DNA of 36,078 nt. Source: an uncultured Oscillospiraceae bacterium (GTDB lineage: Bacteria; Bacillota; Clostridia; Oscillospirales; Oscillospiraceae). The stretch spans positions 1 through 36,078 of the forward strand of contig CAADUW010000100.1 of the NCBI GenBank assembly GCA_900752285.1, in the 5' to 3' direction. Position 1 is the stretch's first letter. Each line of letters opens with the position of its first letter. The position numbers and the translations under genes are program-made. This document shows, piece after piece, positions 8,034 to 17,511 of this stretch. A model generated the notes under the pieces. That model did no database searches. It worked only from the letters and a program-made list of their open reading frames with translations, and was not told the origin of the DNA.

Positions 8034-10457
8034 ATGAATTACAATTTCACGGAAATTGAAGCCAAGTGGCACAAATACTGGCAGGAGCACGATACCTTCC
8101 ATACCGATGTGTGGGACTTCTCCAAGCCCAAGTACTATGTGCTGGATATGTTCCCCTATCCCAGCGGCGTGGGCCTCCATGCCGGACATCCGGAGGGCTA
8201 TACCGCTACGGACATCATGTCCCGCATGAAGCGGATGCAGGGCTATAACGTGCTGCACCCCATGGGTTATGACTCCTTCGGCCTGCCTGCCGAGCAGTAT
8301 GCCGTCAGCACCGGGCATCATCCCAACGGCTTCACGCAGAAGAACATCGAGACTTTTTCCGCCCAGCTGCGGGAGCTGGGCTTTGACTACGACTGGTCGA
8401 AGATGATTGCCACCTCCGATCCGGAGTTCTACAAATGGACCCAGTGGATCTTCAAGCAGCTGTATGAGGCGGGTTATGCCAAACGGATCGAAATGCCTGT
8501 GAACTGGTGCGAAGAGCTGGGCACCGTGCTGAGCAACGATGAGGTCATCGACGGCAAGTCCGAGCGGGGCGGCTACCCGGTGGTCAAGAAGAACATGATG
8601 CAGTGGGTCATCGATCAGCCTGCCTTTGCTGAAAAGCTGCTGGAAGGGCTGAACGAGATCGACTGGCCCGAGTCCACCAAGGAGATCCAGCGGAACTGGA
8701 TCGGCAAGTCCACCGGTGTGGAGGTGGACTTCCAGCTGGTGGGCGGCGGGACCTTCTCCATCTATACCACCTGCATTGAGACGATCTACGGCATTACCTT
8801 CATGGTGCTGGCGCCAGACGGCAAGCTTGTCCAGTCCCTCATGGATCGGATCGAGAACCGGGATGAGGTGCAGGCTTACATTGACGAGACGGTCAAGAAG
8901 AGCGATATGGATCGCACCGAGCTGAATAAGGGTAAGTCCGGCTGTCCCCTGAAGGGCGTGTATGCCATCAACCCCGTGAACGGCAAGCAGGTGCCCGTAT
9001 TCATCGGCGACTTCGTTCTGGCAAACTACGGAACCGGCGCCGTTATGGCAGTGCCCAGTCACGACCAGCGTGACTTTGAGTATGCACAGGTGCACAACAT
9101 TCCCATGATCCAGGTCATCGAGGGACGGGATGTGTCGGAGTGTGCCTTTGAAAAGCAGGATTATCTGGGTAAGGGCTGCAAGCTGATCAATTCCGAGGAG
9201 TTTACCGGAATGACGGTGGAGGAAGCCAAGGAAGCCATTACCTGCAAGCTGGAAAAGCTGGGCGTTGCCAGAAGAAAGGTCAACTACCACTTCCGGGAGT
9301 GGATCTTTGCCCGGCAGAGATATTGGGGCGAGCCCGTTCCCTGCGTGTATACGCAGGACGGAAAAATCTACTTTGTGCCCGATGAGGAGTTGCCCGTGAT
9401 CCTGCCTGAGTTGGAGGATTACAGGGGGAAGAACGGTCAGGCCCCGCTGGAAAACGCCACCGAATGGAAAAAATATGACCGGCACGGAATCCACGGCGTC
9501 CGGGAGACCTCTACCATGCCCGGCAGCGCCGGTTCCAGCTGGTATTACATGCGCTACATTGACCCCCACAACGACAAGACGTTCTGTGATCCGGAGCTGC
9601 TGAAGCACTGGATGCCGGTGGATCTGTATGTGGGCGGTCCCGAGCACGCGGTGGGACATCTGATGTACGCCCGGATCTGGAACCGGTTCCTGTATGACAA
9701 GGGCCTGTCTCCCGTGAAGGAGCCCTTCCGGAAGCTGGTGCATCAGGGCATGATTCTGGGTGAAAACGGCATCAAGATGGGCAAACGGTTCCCGGAATAT
9801 GTGGTGAATCCCAGTGATGTGGTGCGGGAATACGGCGCGGATACCCTGCGGCTGTATGAAATGTTCATGGGTCCACTGGAGGTTTCCAAGCCCTGGAGCA
9901 CCACCGGCGTGGCGGGAGCCAAAAAGTTTATCAACCGTGTGTGGAATTTCTTTACCGAGCCCGGCAACATTACGGATACCGACGACGGAAAGCTGACGAA
10001 GATCTATCACCAGACGGTGAAAAAGGTAACAGGCGATTTTGAGGCCCTGGGCTTCAATACTGCCATTGCCCAGATGATGGTTTTCGTGAACGAGGTCTAT
10101 AAGAACGGCAGCTGCCCCAGAGAATATGCCGAGGGCTTCATCAAGATGCTCTCCTGCATCACCCCCCATGTGGGCGAGGAGATCTGGCAGATTCTGGGCC
10201 ATGACCAGACCATTGCCTTTGAAAGCTGGCCTGCCTACAGCGAGGAAAAGTGCAGGGATTCCGAAATCACCATGGCGGTGCAGGTCAACGGCAAGCTCCG
10301 CGGTACGGTGGTGGTGCCTGCCGATTCCGACGATGAGACGGTGATCGCGGCTGCCAAAGCGGACGAGAAGGTCATGAAGTTCCTGACAAAGCAGGAGGGC
10401 CAGATTCGCAAGACCATTGTGGTGAAAAACAAGCTTGTGAACCTGATTGTGAAATAA
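8034..10457 (+). CDS. leuS: Leucyl-tRNA synthetase with atypical KMSKS and editing motifs
   Basis: An 807-aa class I synthetase that charges tRNA-Leu. The HIGH element is HAGH (49-52) in [11 protein letters not shown]. The CP1 editing insertion (about 225-415) contains [19 protein letters not shown] with the conserved aspartate. The threonine-rich editing motif, normally TTRPDT, reads TTCIET (245-250), so arginine, proline and aspartate are all changed while the last threonine remains. The KMSKS loop reads KMGKR (581-585). [23 protein letters not shown] and the C-terminal domain ending [12 protein letters not shown] are otherwise canonical. The gene follows rsfS after 15 bases with AAGGAGAG upstream. 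It is the last gene of the long operon, and I see no clear terminator after it. Confidence 0.97.
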   Translation: MNYNFTEIEAKWHKYWQEHDTFHTDVWDFSKPKYYVLDMFPYPSGVGLHAGHPEGYTATDIMSRMKRMQGYNVLHPMGYDSFGLPAEQYAVSTGHHPNGFTQKNIETFSAQLRELGFDYDWSKMIATSDPEFYKWTQWIFKQLYEAGYAKRIEMPVNWCEELGTVLSNDEVIDGKSERGGYPVVKKNMMQWVIDQPAFAEKLLEGLNEIDWPESTKEIQRNWIGKSTGVEVDFQLVGGGTFSIYTTCIETIYGITFMVLAPDGKLVQSLMDRIENRDEVQAYIDETVKKSDMDRTELNKGKSGCPLKGVYAINPVNGKQVPVFIGDFVLANYGTGAVMAVPSHDQRDFEYAQVHNIPMIQVIEGRDVSECAFEKQDYLGKGCKLINSEEFTGMTVEEAKEAITCKLEKLGVARRKVNYHFREWIFARQRYWGEPVPCVYTQDGKIYFVPDEELPVILPELEDYRGKNGQAPLENATEWKKYDRHGIHGVRETSTMPGSAGSSWYYMRYIDPHNDKTFCDPELLKHWMPVDLYVGGPEHAVGHLMYARIWNRFLYDKGLSPVKEPFRKLVHQGMILGENGIKMGKRFPEYVVNPSDVVREYGADTLRLYEMFMGPLEVSKPWSTTGVAGAKKFINRVWNFFTEPGNITDTDDGKLTKIYHQTVKKVTGDFEALGFNTAIAQMMVFVNEVYKNGSCPREYAEGFIKMLSCITPHVGEEIWQILGHDQTIAFESWPAYSEEKCRDSEITMAVQVNGKLRGTVVVPADSDDETVIAAAKADEKVMKFLTKQEGQIRKTIVVKNKLVNLIVK

Positions 10458-10492
10458 TTGGCGTTCTTTCGGGAAAATTAAAGAAAACCCGC

Positions 10493-10521
10493 TTGACATT
10501 TGCTTTTAGACCCCTTATAAT
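10493..10521 (+). promoter_or_regulatory. Consensus sigma-A promoter of rpsU
   Basis: A perfect TTGACA (10493-10498) and a perfect TATAAT (10516-10521) are separated by exactly 17 bases. The rpsU start codon lies 67 bases downstream of the -10 box. This is the strongest promoter match in the window and predicts high, separate transcription of rpsU apart from leuS. Confidence 0.93.
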
Positions 10522-10588
10522 GTATCAAGCCAGTATGGCCCTGAAAGCATCCTGGATCAAGCCGGATGCGTCGGAGGGAGGGAAAACA

Positions 10589-10771
10589 ATGTCTGAAATT
10601 CGCGTAAAGGAAAACGAGTCTCTGGAGAGCGCTCTGCGCCGGTTTAAACGGAGCTGCGCCAAGGAGGGCGTAATCGCGGAAGTGAAGAAGCGCGAGCATT
10701 ACGTCAGCCCCAGCCTGAAGCGGAAGCAGAAGTCTGAAGCTGCCCGTAAGAACAAGAGAAAGTTCTATTGA
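10589..10771 (+). CDS. rpsU: 30S ribosomal protein S21
   Basis: A 60-aa basic ribosomal protein bS21, a late small-subunit component near the anti-Shine-Dalgarno end of 16S rRNA that helps mRNA binding. The sequence [20 protein letters not shown] followed by a lysine/arginine-rich C-terminus ([19 protein letters not shown]) is diagnostic, and the length is typical. GGAGGGAGG at 10573-10581 is a strong ribosome-binding site for ATG 10589; the frame stays open upstream but has no better start. It is a single-gene unit with its own consensus promoter and terminator. Confidence 0.96.
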   Translation: MSEIRVKENESLESALRRFKRSCAKEGVIAEVKKREHYVSPSLKRKQKSEAARKNKRKFY

Positions 10772-10799
10772 TATATCCCTCTTTGCTCAAGCCTTCAGA

Positions 10800-10830
10800 A
10801 TCGCCCCGGCTAAAATGCCGGGGCGATTTT
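10800..10830 (+). terminator. Intrinsic terminator after rpsU
   Basis: A perfect 11-bp stem, ATCGCCCCGGC (10800-10810) with GCCGGGGCGAT (10817-10827), and a 6-base loop are followed by TTT. It lies 28 bases after the rpsU stop. Confidence 0.9.
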
Positions 10831-10890
10831 ATATGGGTTTGGGCATGAAAGCCGCATCTGACAACAAATTAAAATTGCTCAAAACAACCC

Positions 10891-10919
10891 TTGACAAATG
10901 GGCGGAAATTGTGTATTCT
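10891..10919 (+). promoter_or_regulatory. Sigma-A promoter of the licT beta-glucoside operon
   Basis: TTGACA at 10891-10896 and TATTCT at 10914-10919 are separated by 17 bases. Predicted transcription starts near 10926, a few bases before the RAT sequence, so the antitermination site would lie at the very 5' end of the transcript. Confidence 0.88.
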
Positions 10920-10929
10920 ATGCATAGAA

Positions 10930-10954
10930 GGATTGTTACTCTTTGAGGCTTTAC
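10930..10954 (+). promoter_or_regulatory. RAT site 1 (LicT/BglG RNA antiterminator), upstream of licT
   Basis: GGATTGTTACTC followed by GGCTTTACC matches the ribonucleic antiterminator pattern of BglG/SacY/LicT systems (GGATTGTnAC ... GGCnnnACC). Its 3' half shares bases with the 5' arm of the terminator at 10938-10998, so the two folds exclude each other. Binding of the LicT RNA-binding domain here should allow read-through into licT itself. Confidence 0.85.
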
Positions 10955-10998
10955 CGGACGTGTTGTGCTATGCCCTGGTAAGCTCAAGGAGTTTTTTT
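10938..10998 (+). terminator. Leader terminator 1, controlled by RAT 1
   Basis: The 5' arm (10938-10955, ACTCTTTGAGGCTTTACC) pairs imperfectly with the 3' arm (10977-10992, GGTAAGCTCAAGGAGT), and a run of seven T ends at 10998. The 5' arm overlaps the RAT, as is standard in antiterminator-controlled leaders. licT starts 15 bases later. Confidence 0.85.
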
Positions 10999-11013
10999 GT
11001 TGTGGGGGCGCCG

Positions 11014-11859
11014 ATGAAAGTTATCAAGAATATCAATAACAACGTCTCCCTGTGTGTGGACAGCAGCGGGCGGGAAGTGATTGCCTTCGGCAAGGGAATC
11101 GGCTTCCGCCACCCTCCCTATGAGATATCCCTCAGTCAGGTGGATCGAACCTTTTATAATATTGACCCTATGTATCTGTCCATGATCGGCGGCATTCCGG
11201 AGGAGATCATGTCTCTTTCCGCCCGGGTGGTAGATTATGCCAGACTCCGGCTGGAAACGCAGGTGAACTCCAACATTGTCGTGACACTGGCGGATCATAT
11301 CCATTTTGCGATCGAGCGCAACCGGAAGCACATGAATCTTACACTCCCGATTTCCCACGATGTACGGCATTTGTTCAAGACGGAGATGGACATCGGGGAA
11401 AAGACCCTGACCCTGATTCATCGGGAGCTTGGTGTTCTGCTGCCGGAGGAGGAAGCGGTGTACATTGCCCTGCATATTATCAACGGGGAGTATTCCGGAG
11501 AAAAGCAGGGGACTGCGTTGGATGAGGAAATGATCCAACATATTACCCGGATTATCGAAAACCATTTCCGGCTTACGGTGGATCAGAAAGGCTTTGCCTA
11601 TGCCCGGTTTGTGACCCATATGCATTACCTGTTTCAACGTACCCGGGAGGGAATTCCGGAGCAGAGCGAAAATCATGAGCTGTTCCAGCTGCTGAAAACC
11701 TCTTTTCCTTCCACCTACGACTGCTGCAAAAGCATCGGCGCCTATCTGAACGAGGCTCGCGGGTGGGAACTGACGGAGGAAGAGTATGTGTACCTGATGA
11801 TGCACGTCAACCGCCTGTGTGCCCACGAGGACTGCAAGCGGGAGGAACACGCCGAATAA
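11014..11859 (+). CDS. licT: LicT/BglG-family transcriptional antiterminator
   Basis: A 281-aa RNA-binding antiterminator. Residues 1-55 form the CAT RNA-binding domain (KVIKNINNNVSLCVDSSGRE), which stabilises RAT hairpins. Two PTS regulation domains follow. Regulatory histidines are visible at 95 and 154 in PRD1 and at 202 and 264 in PRD2, each five residues below the four B. subtilis LicT histidines (100, 159, 207, 269). In this family phosphorylation of PRD1 by the sugar-specific EII inactivates the protein, and HPr phosphorylation of PRD2 activates it, which links the operon to substrate and to catabolite state. ATG 11014 is the start that gives the canonical N-terminus. The frame stays open 123 bases upstream, but that stretch is the promoter and leader. 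RAT sites precede both this gene and the next. Confidence 0.95.
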   Translation: MKVIKNINNNVSLCVDSSGREVIAFGKGIGFRHPPYEISLSQVDRTFYNIDPMYLSMIGGIPEEIMSLSARVVDYARLRLETQVNSNIVVTLADHIHFAIERNRKHMNLTLPISHDVRHLFKTEMDIGEKTLTLIHRELGVLLPEEEAVYIALHIINGEYSGEKQGTALDEEMIQHITRIIENHFRLTVDQKGFAYARFVTHMHYLFQRTREGIPEQSENHELFQLLKTSFPSTYDCCKSIGAYLNEARGWELTEEEYVYLMMHVNRLCAHEDCKREEHAE

Positions 11860-11904
11860 GGCGGCGCAGGGACTTCCCAAATTTATACGCCACGTTCTGA
11901 ACGA

Positions 11905-11930
11905 GGATTGTGACCGCAAGGGCTTTCCCT
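11905..11930 (+). promoter_or_regulatory. RAT site 2, upstream of the PTS EIIBC gene
   Basis: GGATTGTGACCGC then GGGCTTTCCC resembles RAT 1 (shared GGATTGT-AC and GGCTTT-CC). Its 3' part overlaps the 5' arm of the terminator at 11927-11972. No promoter is obvious between licT and this site, so it most likely gates read-through from the licT promoter. Confidence 0.85.
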
Positions 11931-11972
11931 CGGAGAGCGGCAGCGTTTGCTGCCCTTTCCGGGGGATTTTTT
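11927..11972 (+). terminator. Leader terminator 2, controlled by RAT 2
   Basis: The outer stem CCCTCGGAGAG (11927-11937) pairs with CTTTCCGGGGG (11955-11965) through a few G-U pairs. The inner stem GGCAGC/GCTGCC closes a 4-base loop. Six T follow at 11967-11972. The EIIBC start codon is 64 bases further on. Confidence 0.87.
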
Positions 11973-12036
11973 GTTAACAGCCTGTCCGGTTTTACGCCGG
12001 GCTGTAATATAGAAACCACATAAAGGAGAAAGAAGT

Positions 12037-13437
12037 ATGGCAAAGAAAAACTACGAAGAAATGTCCAGCCAGATTCTTGCGCTGGTTGGCGGCAAGGAAA
12101 ACCTTGCGCAGTTGGCGCACTGCGTTACCCGGCTGCGTCTGGCTGTGAAGGACAAGGGACTGGTGCAGGATGACAAGGTCAAAGCCGTCAGCGGCGTGGT
12201 TGGGACCCAGTGGCTGGGAGACCAGTACCAGATCATCATCGGCACCGATGTGGAGCAGCTGTATCCCGTGGTATGCGCCGCGGCGGGCATGCGGGAGGAA
12301 ACTGCCATTGCGGAGAATCTGGATAGGGAAAAGAAGCCCTTCCGCCTGAAGGATGTGGGAAATCGGATCCTCGGCTACCTGTCTCCCACCATGAACGGCA
12401 TCATTCCCATCATGATGGCCGCCTGCATGTGTAAGACACTGGCGGTGGTGCTGGGTCCCGGCATGCTGAATCTGGTGGCGGCGGAAAGCGACCTTGCCAT
12501 CGTTCTGGATTTCATGTATGACGCGTTCTTCTACTTTATTCCCCTGTTCCTGGGCTATTCCGCAGCCCGGGTGCTGAATATTACGCCCATTTACGGCATC
12601 TATCTGGGCGCGCTCATCATGGCACCGGATTTTCTGGCGCTGGTGGGCGTCCGGGACAGCCTGTCCGTGTTCGGTATCCCTGCCCCCGTTGCCAATTACG
12701 CGTCTTCCTTCCTGCCCGTGATTCTGGGCGTGTGGATCCTGTCCTATGTGCTGAAGCTTCTGAACCGTTACATTCCAGATGTGCTCAAGACGATCTTTGT
12801 GCCCCTGCTGGCGGTGATCATCATGGCCCCCGTGATGTTTGTGGTCTGCGCACCTCTCGGTACCTATATCGGCAATGTGGTCGGCAACTTCTTTATTGCC
12901 ATGTCTCAGTCCAACGTGGTGGTCTCTACCCTTGCCGCCGTGATTCTGGCGGTGCTGCTGCCCTATATGGTGCTGACCGGTATGCACGGCGCGCTGGTGA
13001 ACTTTGCCATTCTGACCTTCGTCAATAACGGCAGTGAGTCCTTCCTGATGCCGATTATGCTGGCGTATAACTTCGCGGTGTTTGGCGTTACTCTCGGCGC
13101 GTTCTTCAAGCTGAAAAAGCCGGAGAACAAAACGGCGGTTATGGGCTACTTCGTTTCCGGAATTCTCGGCAGCATTACGGAGCCCTGCCTGTACGGCGTG
13201 ATCATGAAGTATCGCCAGACCATGAAGGCGCTGGTGGCAGGCTGTGCTTTTGCCGGACTGATCGTCGGTATTTTCAAGCCCGTTTACTATGTCATGACTT
13301 CCGCTACCGCCTTTACCTTCTGGGTGCCCTGGGTGGCAGGCGGAACCGGCAATCTGATCGCGGGTGTGGTACTGATGCTGGGCTCCCTGATCGTGGGAAC
13401 CGTCGCCGCCTGCTTCGTAAAGTATACGGAGGAATAA
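12037..13437 (+). CDS. PTS transporter EIIBC, beta-glucoside type, without IIA domain
   Basis: A 466-aa sugar phosphotransferase permease. The N-terminal IIB domain (1-90) has the phospho-cysteine C29 in AHCVTRLRL. Residues about 105-460 are a IIC membrane channel with roughly ten hydrophobic segments and the substrate-site motif GSITEPCLYGV, which corresponds to the ITEP motif of glucose-superfamily IIC domains. The protein ends at KYTEE, so the C-terminal IIA domain of full-length BglP-type enzymes is missing and IIA must come from another protein. Position behind a LicT-type RAT and before a GH1 phospho-glucosidase predicts uptake and phosphorylation of an aryl- or oligo-beta-glucoside. 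A strong AAAGGAGAAAG site precedes ATG 12037. Confidence 0.92.
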   Translation: MAKKNYEEMSSQILALVGGKENLAQLAHCVTRLRLAVKDKGLVQDDKVKAVSGVVGTQWLGDQYQIIIGTDVEQLYPVVCAAAGMREETAIAENLDREKKPFRLKDVGNRILGYLSPTMNGIIPIMMAACMCKTLAVVLGPGMLNLVAAESDLAIVLDFMYDAFFYFIPLFLGYSAARVLNITPIYGIYLGALIMAPDFLALVGVRDSLSVFGIPAPVANYASSFLPVILGVWILSYVLKLLNRYIPDVLKTIFVPLLAVIIMAPVMFVVCAPLGTYIGNVVGNFFIAMSQSNVVVSTLAAVILAVLLPYMVLTGMHGALVNFAILTFVNNGSESFLMPIMLAYNFAVFGVTLGAFFKLKKPENKTAVMGYFVSGILGSITEPCLYGVIMKYRQTMKALVAGCAFAGLIVGIFKPVYYVMTSATAFTFWVPWVAGGTGNLIAGVVLMLGSLIVGTVAACFVKYTEE

Positions 13438-13440
13438 AGC

Positions 13441-14499
13441 ATGAGTTCCGCGCATTTTGAAGTCCGCAAACTGTCCATCGAGGATATGGGACTGTCGCCG
13501 AAAGTGTTTTTTACGGAGCGGGACGGTTACGCAGTGATGGGCAAAGCTGCCCACTATGCCCAGTTCCGGGCCGAGGGCATCGATACGCCGGTATATTACT
13601 TCCGTAATATTACCCCGGAGGGGCAGCGCTGGGCAGGAATCAGCTGCTTTGGCACTACCCCGCTGACACCCCAGACCGGACTCCATGGCGACGACCTTGC
13701 CCAGGGTGAGACACCCTCCACCCGGTACCGGAAGGTGTGCGATAATCCGAAAACCTATGAAATCGAAACGCAGGAACCCTACAGCCGGATCCGGTATATT
13801 GACGATGGGCAGGGCGGCGTGATTCTGGAGTGCAGGGAGGGAAAGGATGGCTGTATTCTGGATATCCGGGCAGTACCTTTCCCGGTGGCAGTGATCAGCC
13901 ACGCCAATCAGGATCAGCCCGCTCCCTATTTTCAGGTCAATACCGTGGTGACGGGTACTTACATGGGCAGGCCCATCCGGGGTATGGGCGGCTTTGACAG
14001 AACCTTTGTGGTGAATCATAAAACCGCCGGTACTGCCAAAATTGAGGCGGATTATGCCGCAACCTACCGGTGCTGCTGCGCCCTGTATTCCGGTATCCGG
14101 GAGGACGGGCGTAAAGAGTGCGTGTATGCCCTGATCACAAATCAGAACGGAAAGGGCATCGGCATGTATTATCTGGATGGAGACCCCACCTTTGTTTCCG
14201 AAAATGTCCGACTGGACGCAAAGTTCTGTCACCTGCCCTATGTGGACGACGGCACCGTGGTCTATACGGCGGCAACCTGGATCATTGGCACGAAGGTCAT
14301 TCACTTTGACGGTAAATGGGGCACCAAGGGCTTTACTGCCTACCCAAAGCTGGAAAAGCACGGACAGAGCCAGTGCTTTGGCAGCTGGTACGCCGGGGAC
14401 ACGCCCTACCCCCATGTGGTCAGCCATTCCTTCAACGAAAACAGCGGGGACGCCTATGCCGACCGGATCCGCAGTCTGGGATTTACGGTAACGGACTGA
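13441..14499 (+). CDS. Unrecognised 352-aa protein of the beta-glucoside operon
   Basis: I do not recognise this protein with confidence. It starts three bases after the EIIBC stop and ends 15 bases before the GH1 gene, so it is translated within the operon. It has no signal peptide or membrane segment and is rich in short beta-strand-like stretches, with many aromatic and glycine residues, for example VVTGTYMGRPIRGMGGFDRTF and YAATYRCCCALYSGI. The G-Y-x-G-x-x-x-x-G-x-G-G-x-x-R pattern faintly recalls two-domain lipocalin-like CrtC/AttH proteins, but this is weak. Being cytosolic and sandwiched between transporter and glycosidase, it may act on the phosphorylated glycoside or its aglycone. 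That is inference from position only. Confidence 0.85.
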   Translation: MSSAHFEVRKLSIEDMGLSPKVFFTERDGYAVMGKAAHYAQFRAEGIDTPVYYFRNITPEGQRWAGISCFGTTPLTPQTGLHGDDLAQGETPSTRYRKVCDNPKTYEIETQEPYSRIRYIDDGQGGVILECREGKDGCILDIRAVPFPVAVISHANQDQPAPYFQVNTVVTGTYMGRPIRGMGGFDRTFVVNHKTAGTAKIEADYAATYRCCCALYSGIREDGRKECVYALITNQNGKGIGMYYLDGDPTFVSENVRLDAKFCHLPYVDDGTVVYTAATWIIGTKVIHFDGKWGTKGFTAYPKLEKHGQSQCFGSWYAGDTPYPHVVSHSFNENSGDAYADRIRSLGFTVTD

Positions 14500-15963
<1,464 letters not shown>

Positions 15964-16341
15964 AGCAGAACGGTAAATAAGGTCTGACCGCAAAGAAGCG
16001 CCAGTGCAAATATCGGCACTGGCGCTTGAGACTGTCAAAAAAGGGCTTTGCCCTTTTTTGACAAAGAGATTGCAGTCTGCCGCGCGCACGATTTGTGCGC
16101 CTTTGGCGTACAAATCGCACACTTGCAGCCTGAGTTGTATTTTCTGTCAGGTACAGGAGGTGAATTGCCACGAAGGGGCAAGAGAGACCACCCTGGGGTG
16201 CGCCCCGACAGAAAATGATCATAATCTCTTTGCCGCCTGCGGGCGGCAAACTCTGCGAGGCTTTTTGGCATACTGAAGCGCCAGTGCCAATATCGGCACT
16301 GGCGCTCAGCGTGTGTTTCAACGGTTTTGTTTGAGATCGCC
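15964..16341. repeat. Highly structured intergenic repeat-like element
   Basis: This gap between GH1 and pta holds no credible gene but is densely self-complementary. Nearly identical hairpins bound it: 15997-16026 (stem AGCGCCAGTGC) and 16277-16306 (stem AGCGCCAGTGCC). Between them are a perfect 13-bp stem (16034-16062), a 13-bp stem with one mismatch (16089-16117), long-range pairs CAAAGAGATT (16062-16071) with AATCTCTTTG (16223-16232), ATTTTCTGTC (16139-16148) with GACAGAAAAT (16207-16216), and a 9-bp hairpin TTTGCCGCC/GGCGGCAAA (16229-16250). The whole can fold into one branched structure on either strand. It may be a mobile palindromic repeat or a structured RNA, and it probably also serves as a terminator for both convergent genes. 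Confidence 0.75.
16034..16062. terminator. Bidirectional intrinsic terminator between GH1 and pta
   Basis: A perfect 13-bp stem, GTCAAAAAAGGGC / GCCCTTTTTTGAC, closes a TTT loop, with A-runs and T-runs inside the arms that suit termination in both directions. It follows the GH1 stop by about 70 bases. Confidence 0.7.
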
Positions 16342-17340
16342 TTACACCATTGCGGCGGTGATGATGGCCATCTTGTAGACCTCATCGGCGTTGCAGCCGC
16401 GGGACAGGTCGTTGATGGGGGCTGCCAGACCCTGCAGGATGGGGCCGTAGGCTTCAAAGCCGCCCAGACGCTGGGCAATCTTGTAGCCGATGTTGCCGGC
16501 CTCAATGTTGGGGAAGATGAAGGTGTTGGCGTAGCCTGCCACCTTGGAGCCGGGGAACTTCAGCTGACCGACTTCAGGAGCCACAGCGGCGTCAAACTGC
16601 ATCTCGCCGTCCAGTGCCAGCTCGGGAGCCATTTCCTTCGCAACCACGGTTGCGTCGTGGCTCAGCTTCACGGTGCCGCCCTTGCCGGAGCCGTTGGTGG
16701 AGAAGCTCAGCATGGCAACCTTGGGATCAATGCCGAAAACCTTCGCGGTCTTGGCAGTCTCAATGGCAACCTCAGCCAGCTTCTGGGCGGCGGACAGGGT
16801 CACATTGCCGTCCTTGTCCACGGAGTCCTCGTAGCTCAGGTTGATGGCGCAGTCGCCCATGGCCAGCTTCTGCTCGCCCCGAACCAGAATGAAGCAGGAG
16901 GAAACCAGATGCGCACCCTTCCGGGTCTTAACCAGCTGCAGAGCGGGACGGACGGTATCGGCGGTGGAGTAAGTCGCGCCGCCCAGCAGGGAGTCGGCAT
17001 AGCCCATCTTCACCAGCATGGTGCCGAAGTAGTTGCCCTTGGACAGCGCCTTGCGGCAGTCCTCTGCGGTCATCTTGCCCTTGCGCAGTTCCACCATCTT
17101 CTCAACCATGGCGTCCATGCCCTCGTAGGTGGCGGGATCAATGATCTCCACACCCTCGATGTCATAGCCACCCTTGGCTGCGTTTGCCTTGACTTCCTCC
17201 ACGTTGCCGATGAGAATGGGGGTCAGGAAGCCACCCTCCACCAGACGGGAGGTTGCCTCCAGAATACGGGCGTCATGGCCCTCGGTAAACACGATTTTCC
17301 GGGGGTTCGCCTTCAGAACTTCAATCATAGCATTAAACAT
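16342..17340 (-). CDS. pta: Phosphate acetyltransferase
   Basis: A 332-aa Pta that interconverts acetyl-CoA and acetyl phosphate. With acetate kinase, not in this window, it makes ATP and acetate in fermentation. The short Firmicutes form is seen: start MFNAMIEVLKANPRKIVFTEGHDARILEA, then NYFGTMLVKMGYADSLLGGATYSTADTVRPALQ, AMLSFSTNGSGKG and PELALDGEMQFDAAVAP, ending ARRLGGFEAYGPILQGL-like and NDLSRGCNADEVYKMA. GGAGGAGA precedes the ATG whose complement lies at 17338-17340. The frame stays open far upstream into the next gene, but this is only antisense reading. It stands alone, with its own promoter in the divergent gap. Confidence 0.96.
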   Translation of the reverse strand: MFNAMIEVLKANPRKIVFTEGHDARILEATSRLVEGGFLTPILIGNVEEVKANAAKGGYDIEGVEIIDPATYEGMDAMVEKMVELRKGKMTAEDCRKALSKGNYFGTMLVKMGYADSLLGGATYSTADTVRPALQLVKTRKGAHLVSSCFILVRGEQKLAMGDCAINLSYEDSVDKDGNVTLSAAQKLAEVAIETAKTAKVFGIDPKVAMLSFSTNGSGKGGTVKLSHDATVVAKEMAPELALDGEMQFDAAVAPEVGQLKFPGSKVAGYANTFIFPNIEAGNIGYKIAQRLGGFEAYGPILQGLAAPINDLSRGCNADEVYKMAIITAAMV

Positions 17341-17391
17341 GGGAATCTCCTCCAAGCTTTTTCGGGCATAAGCCCACATGATTACAAAATA

Positions 17392-17420
17392 ATTATACCG
17401 CTGTTTTCTGCCGGGTGCAA
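17392..17420 (-). promoter_or_regulatory. Predicted pta promoter
   Basis: On the minus strand a perfect TATAAT (17397 to 17392) lies 17 bases after TTGCAC (17420 to 17415), about 50 bases before the pta start. The -10 box is strong and the -35 box weak. Confidence 0.6.
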
Positions 17421-17447
17421 CACCTTTTTTCTTTTTTCTCCCGGCAG

Positions 17448-17476
17448 CAGAAAACCGTTTCCTTTTCCTGTATAAT
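17448..17476 (+). promoter_or_regulatory. Possible promoter of the pseudouridine synthase gene
   Basis: A perfect TATAAT at 17471-17476 lies 36 bases before ATG 17512. The -35 position at 17448-17453 reads CAGAAA, a poor match. If real, the two divergent promoters are about 50 bases apart, and transcription begins near 17483, which disfavours GTG 17488 as the start codon. Confidence 0.45.
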
Positions 17477-17511
17477 CTGATAAAATAGTGAAGAAACGGA
17501 GGCCGGAGGAA

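Noticed and set aside
10458..10492. Terminator directly after leuS
   Set aside because: Only a short CGGG/CCCG pairing occurs, with no T-run, so I did not call it.
7653..10499. Long minus-strand frame opposite leuS
   Set aside because: Same effect. It has no ribosome-binding site or recognisable domain, and leuS is certain on the plus strand.
16004..16276. 90-codon plus-strand frame in the GH1-pta gap
   Set aside because: It lies inside the palindromic element and has no ribosome-binding site at its start. Its codons are explained by the inverted repeats.
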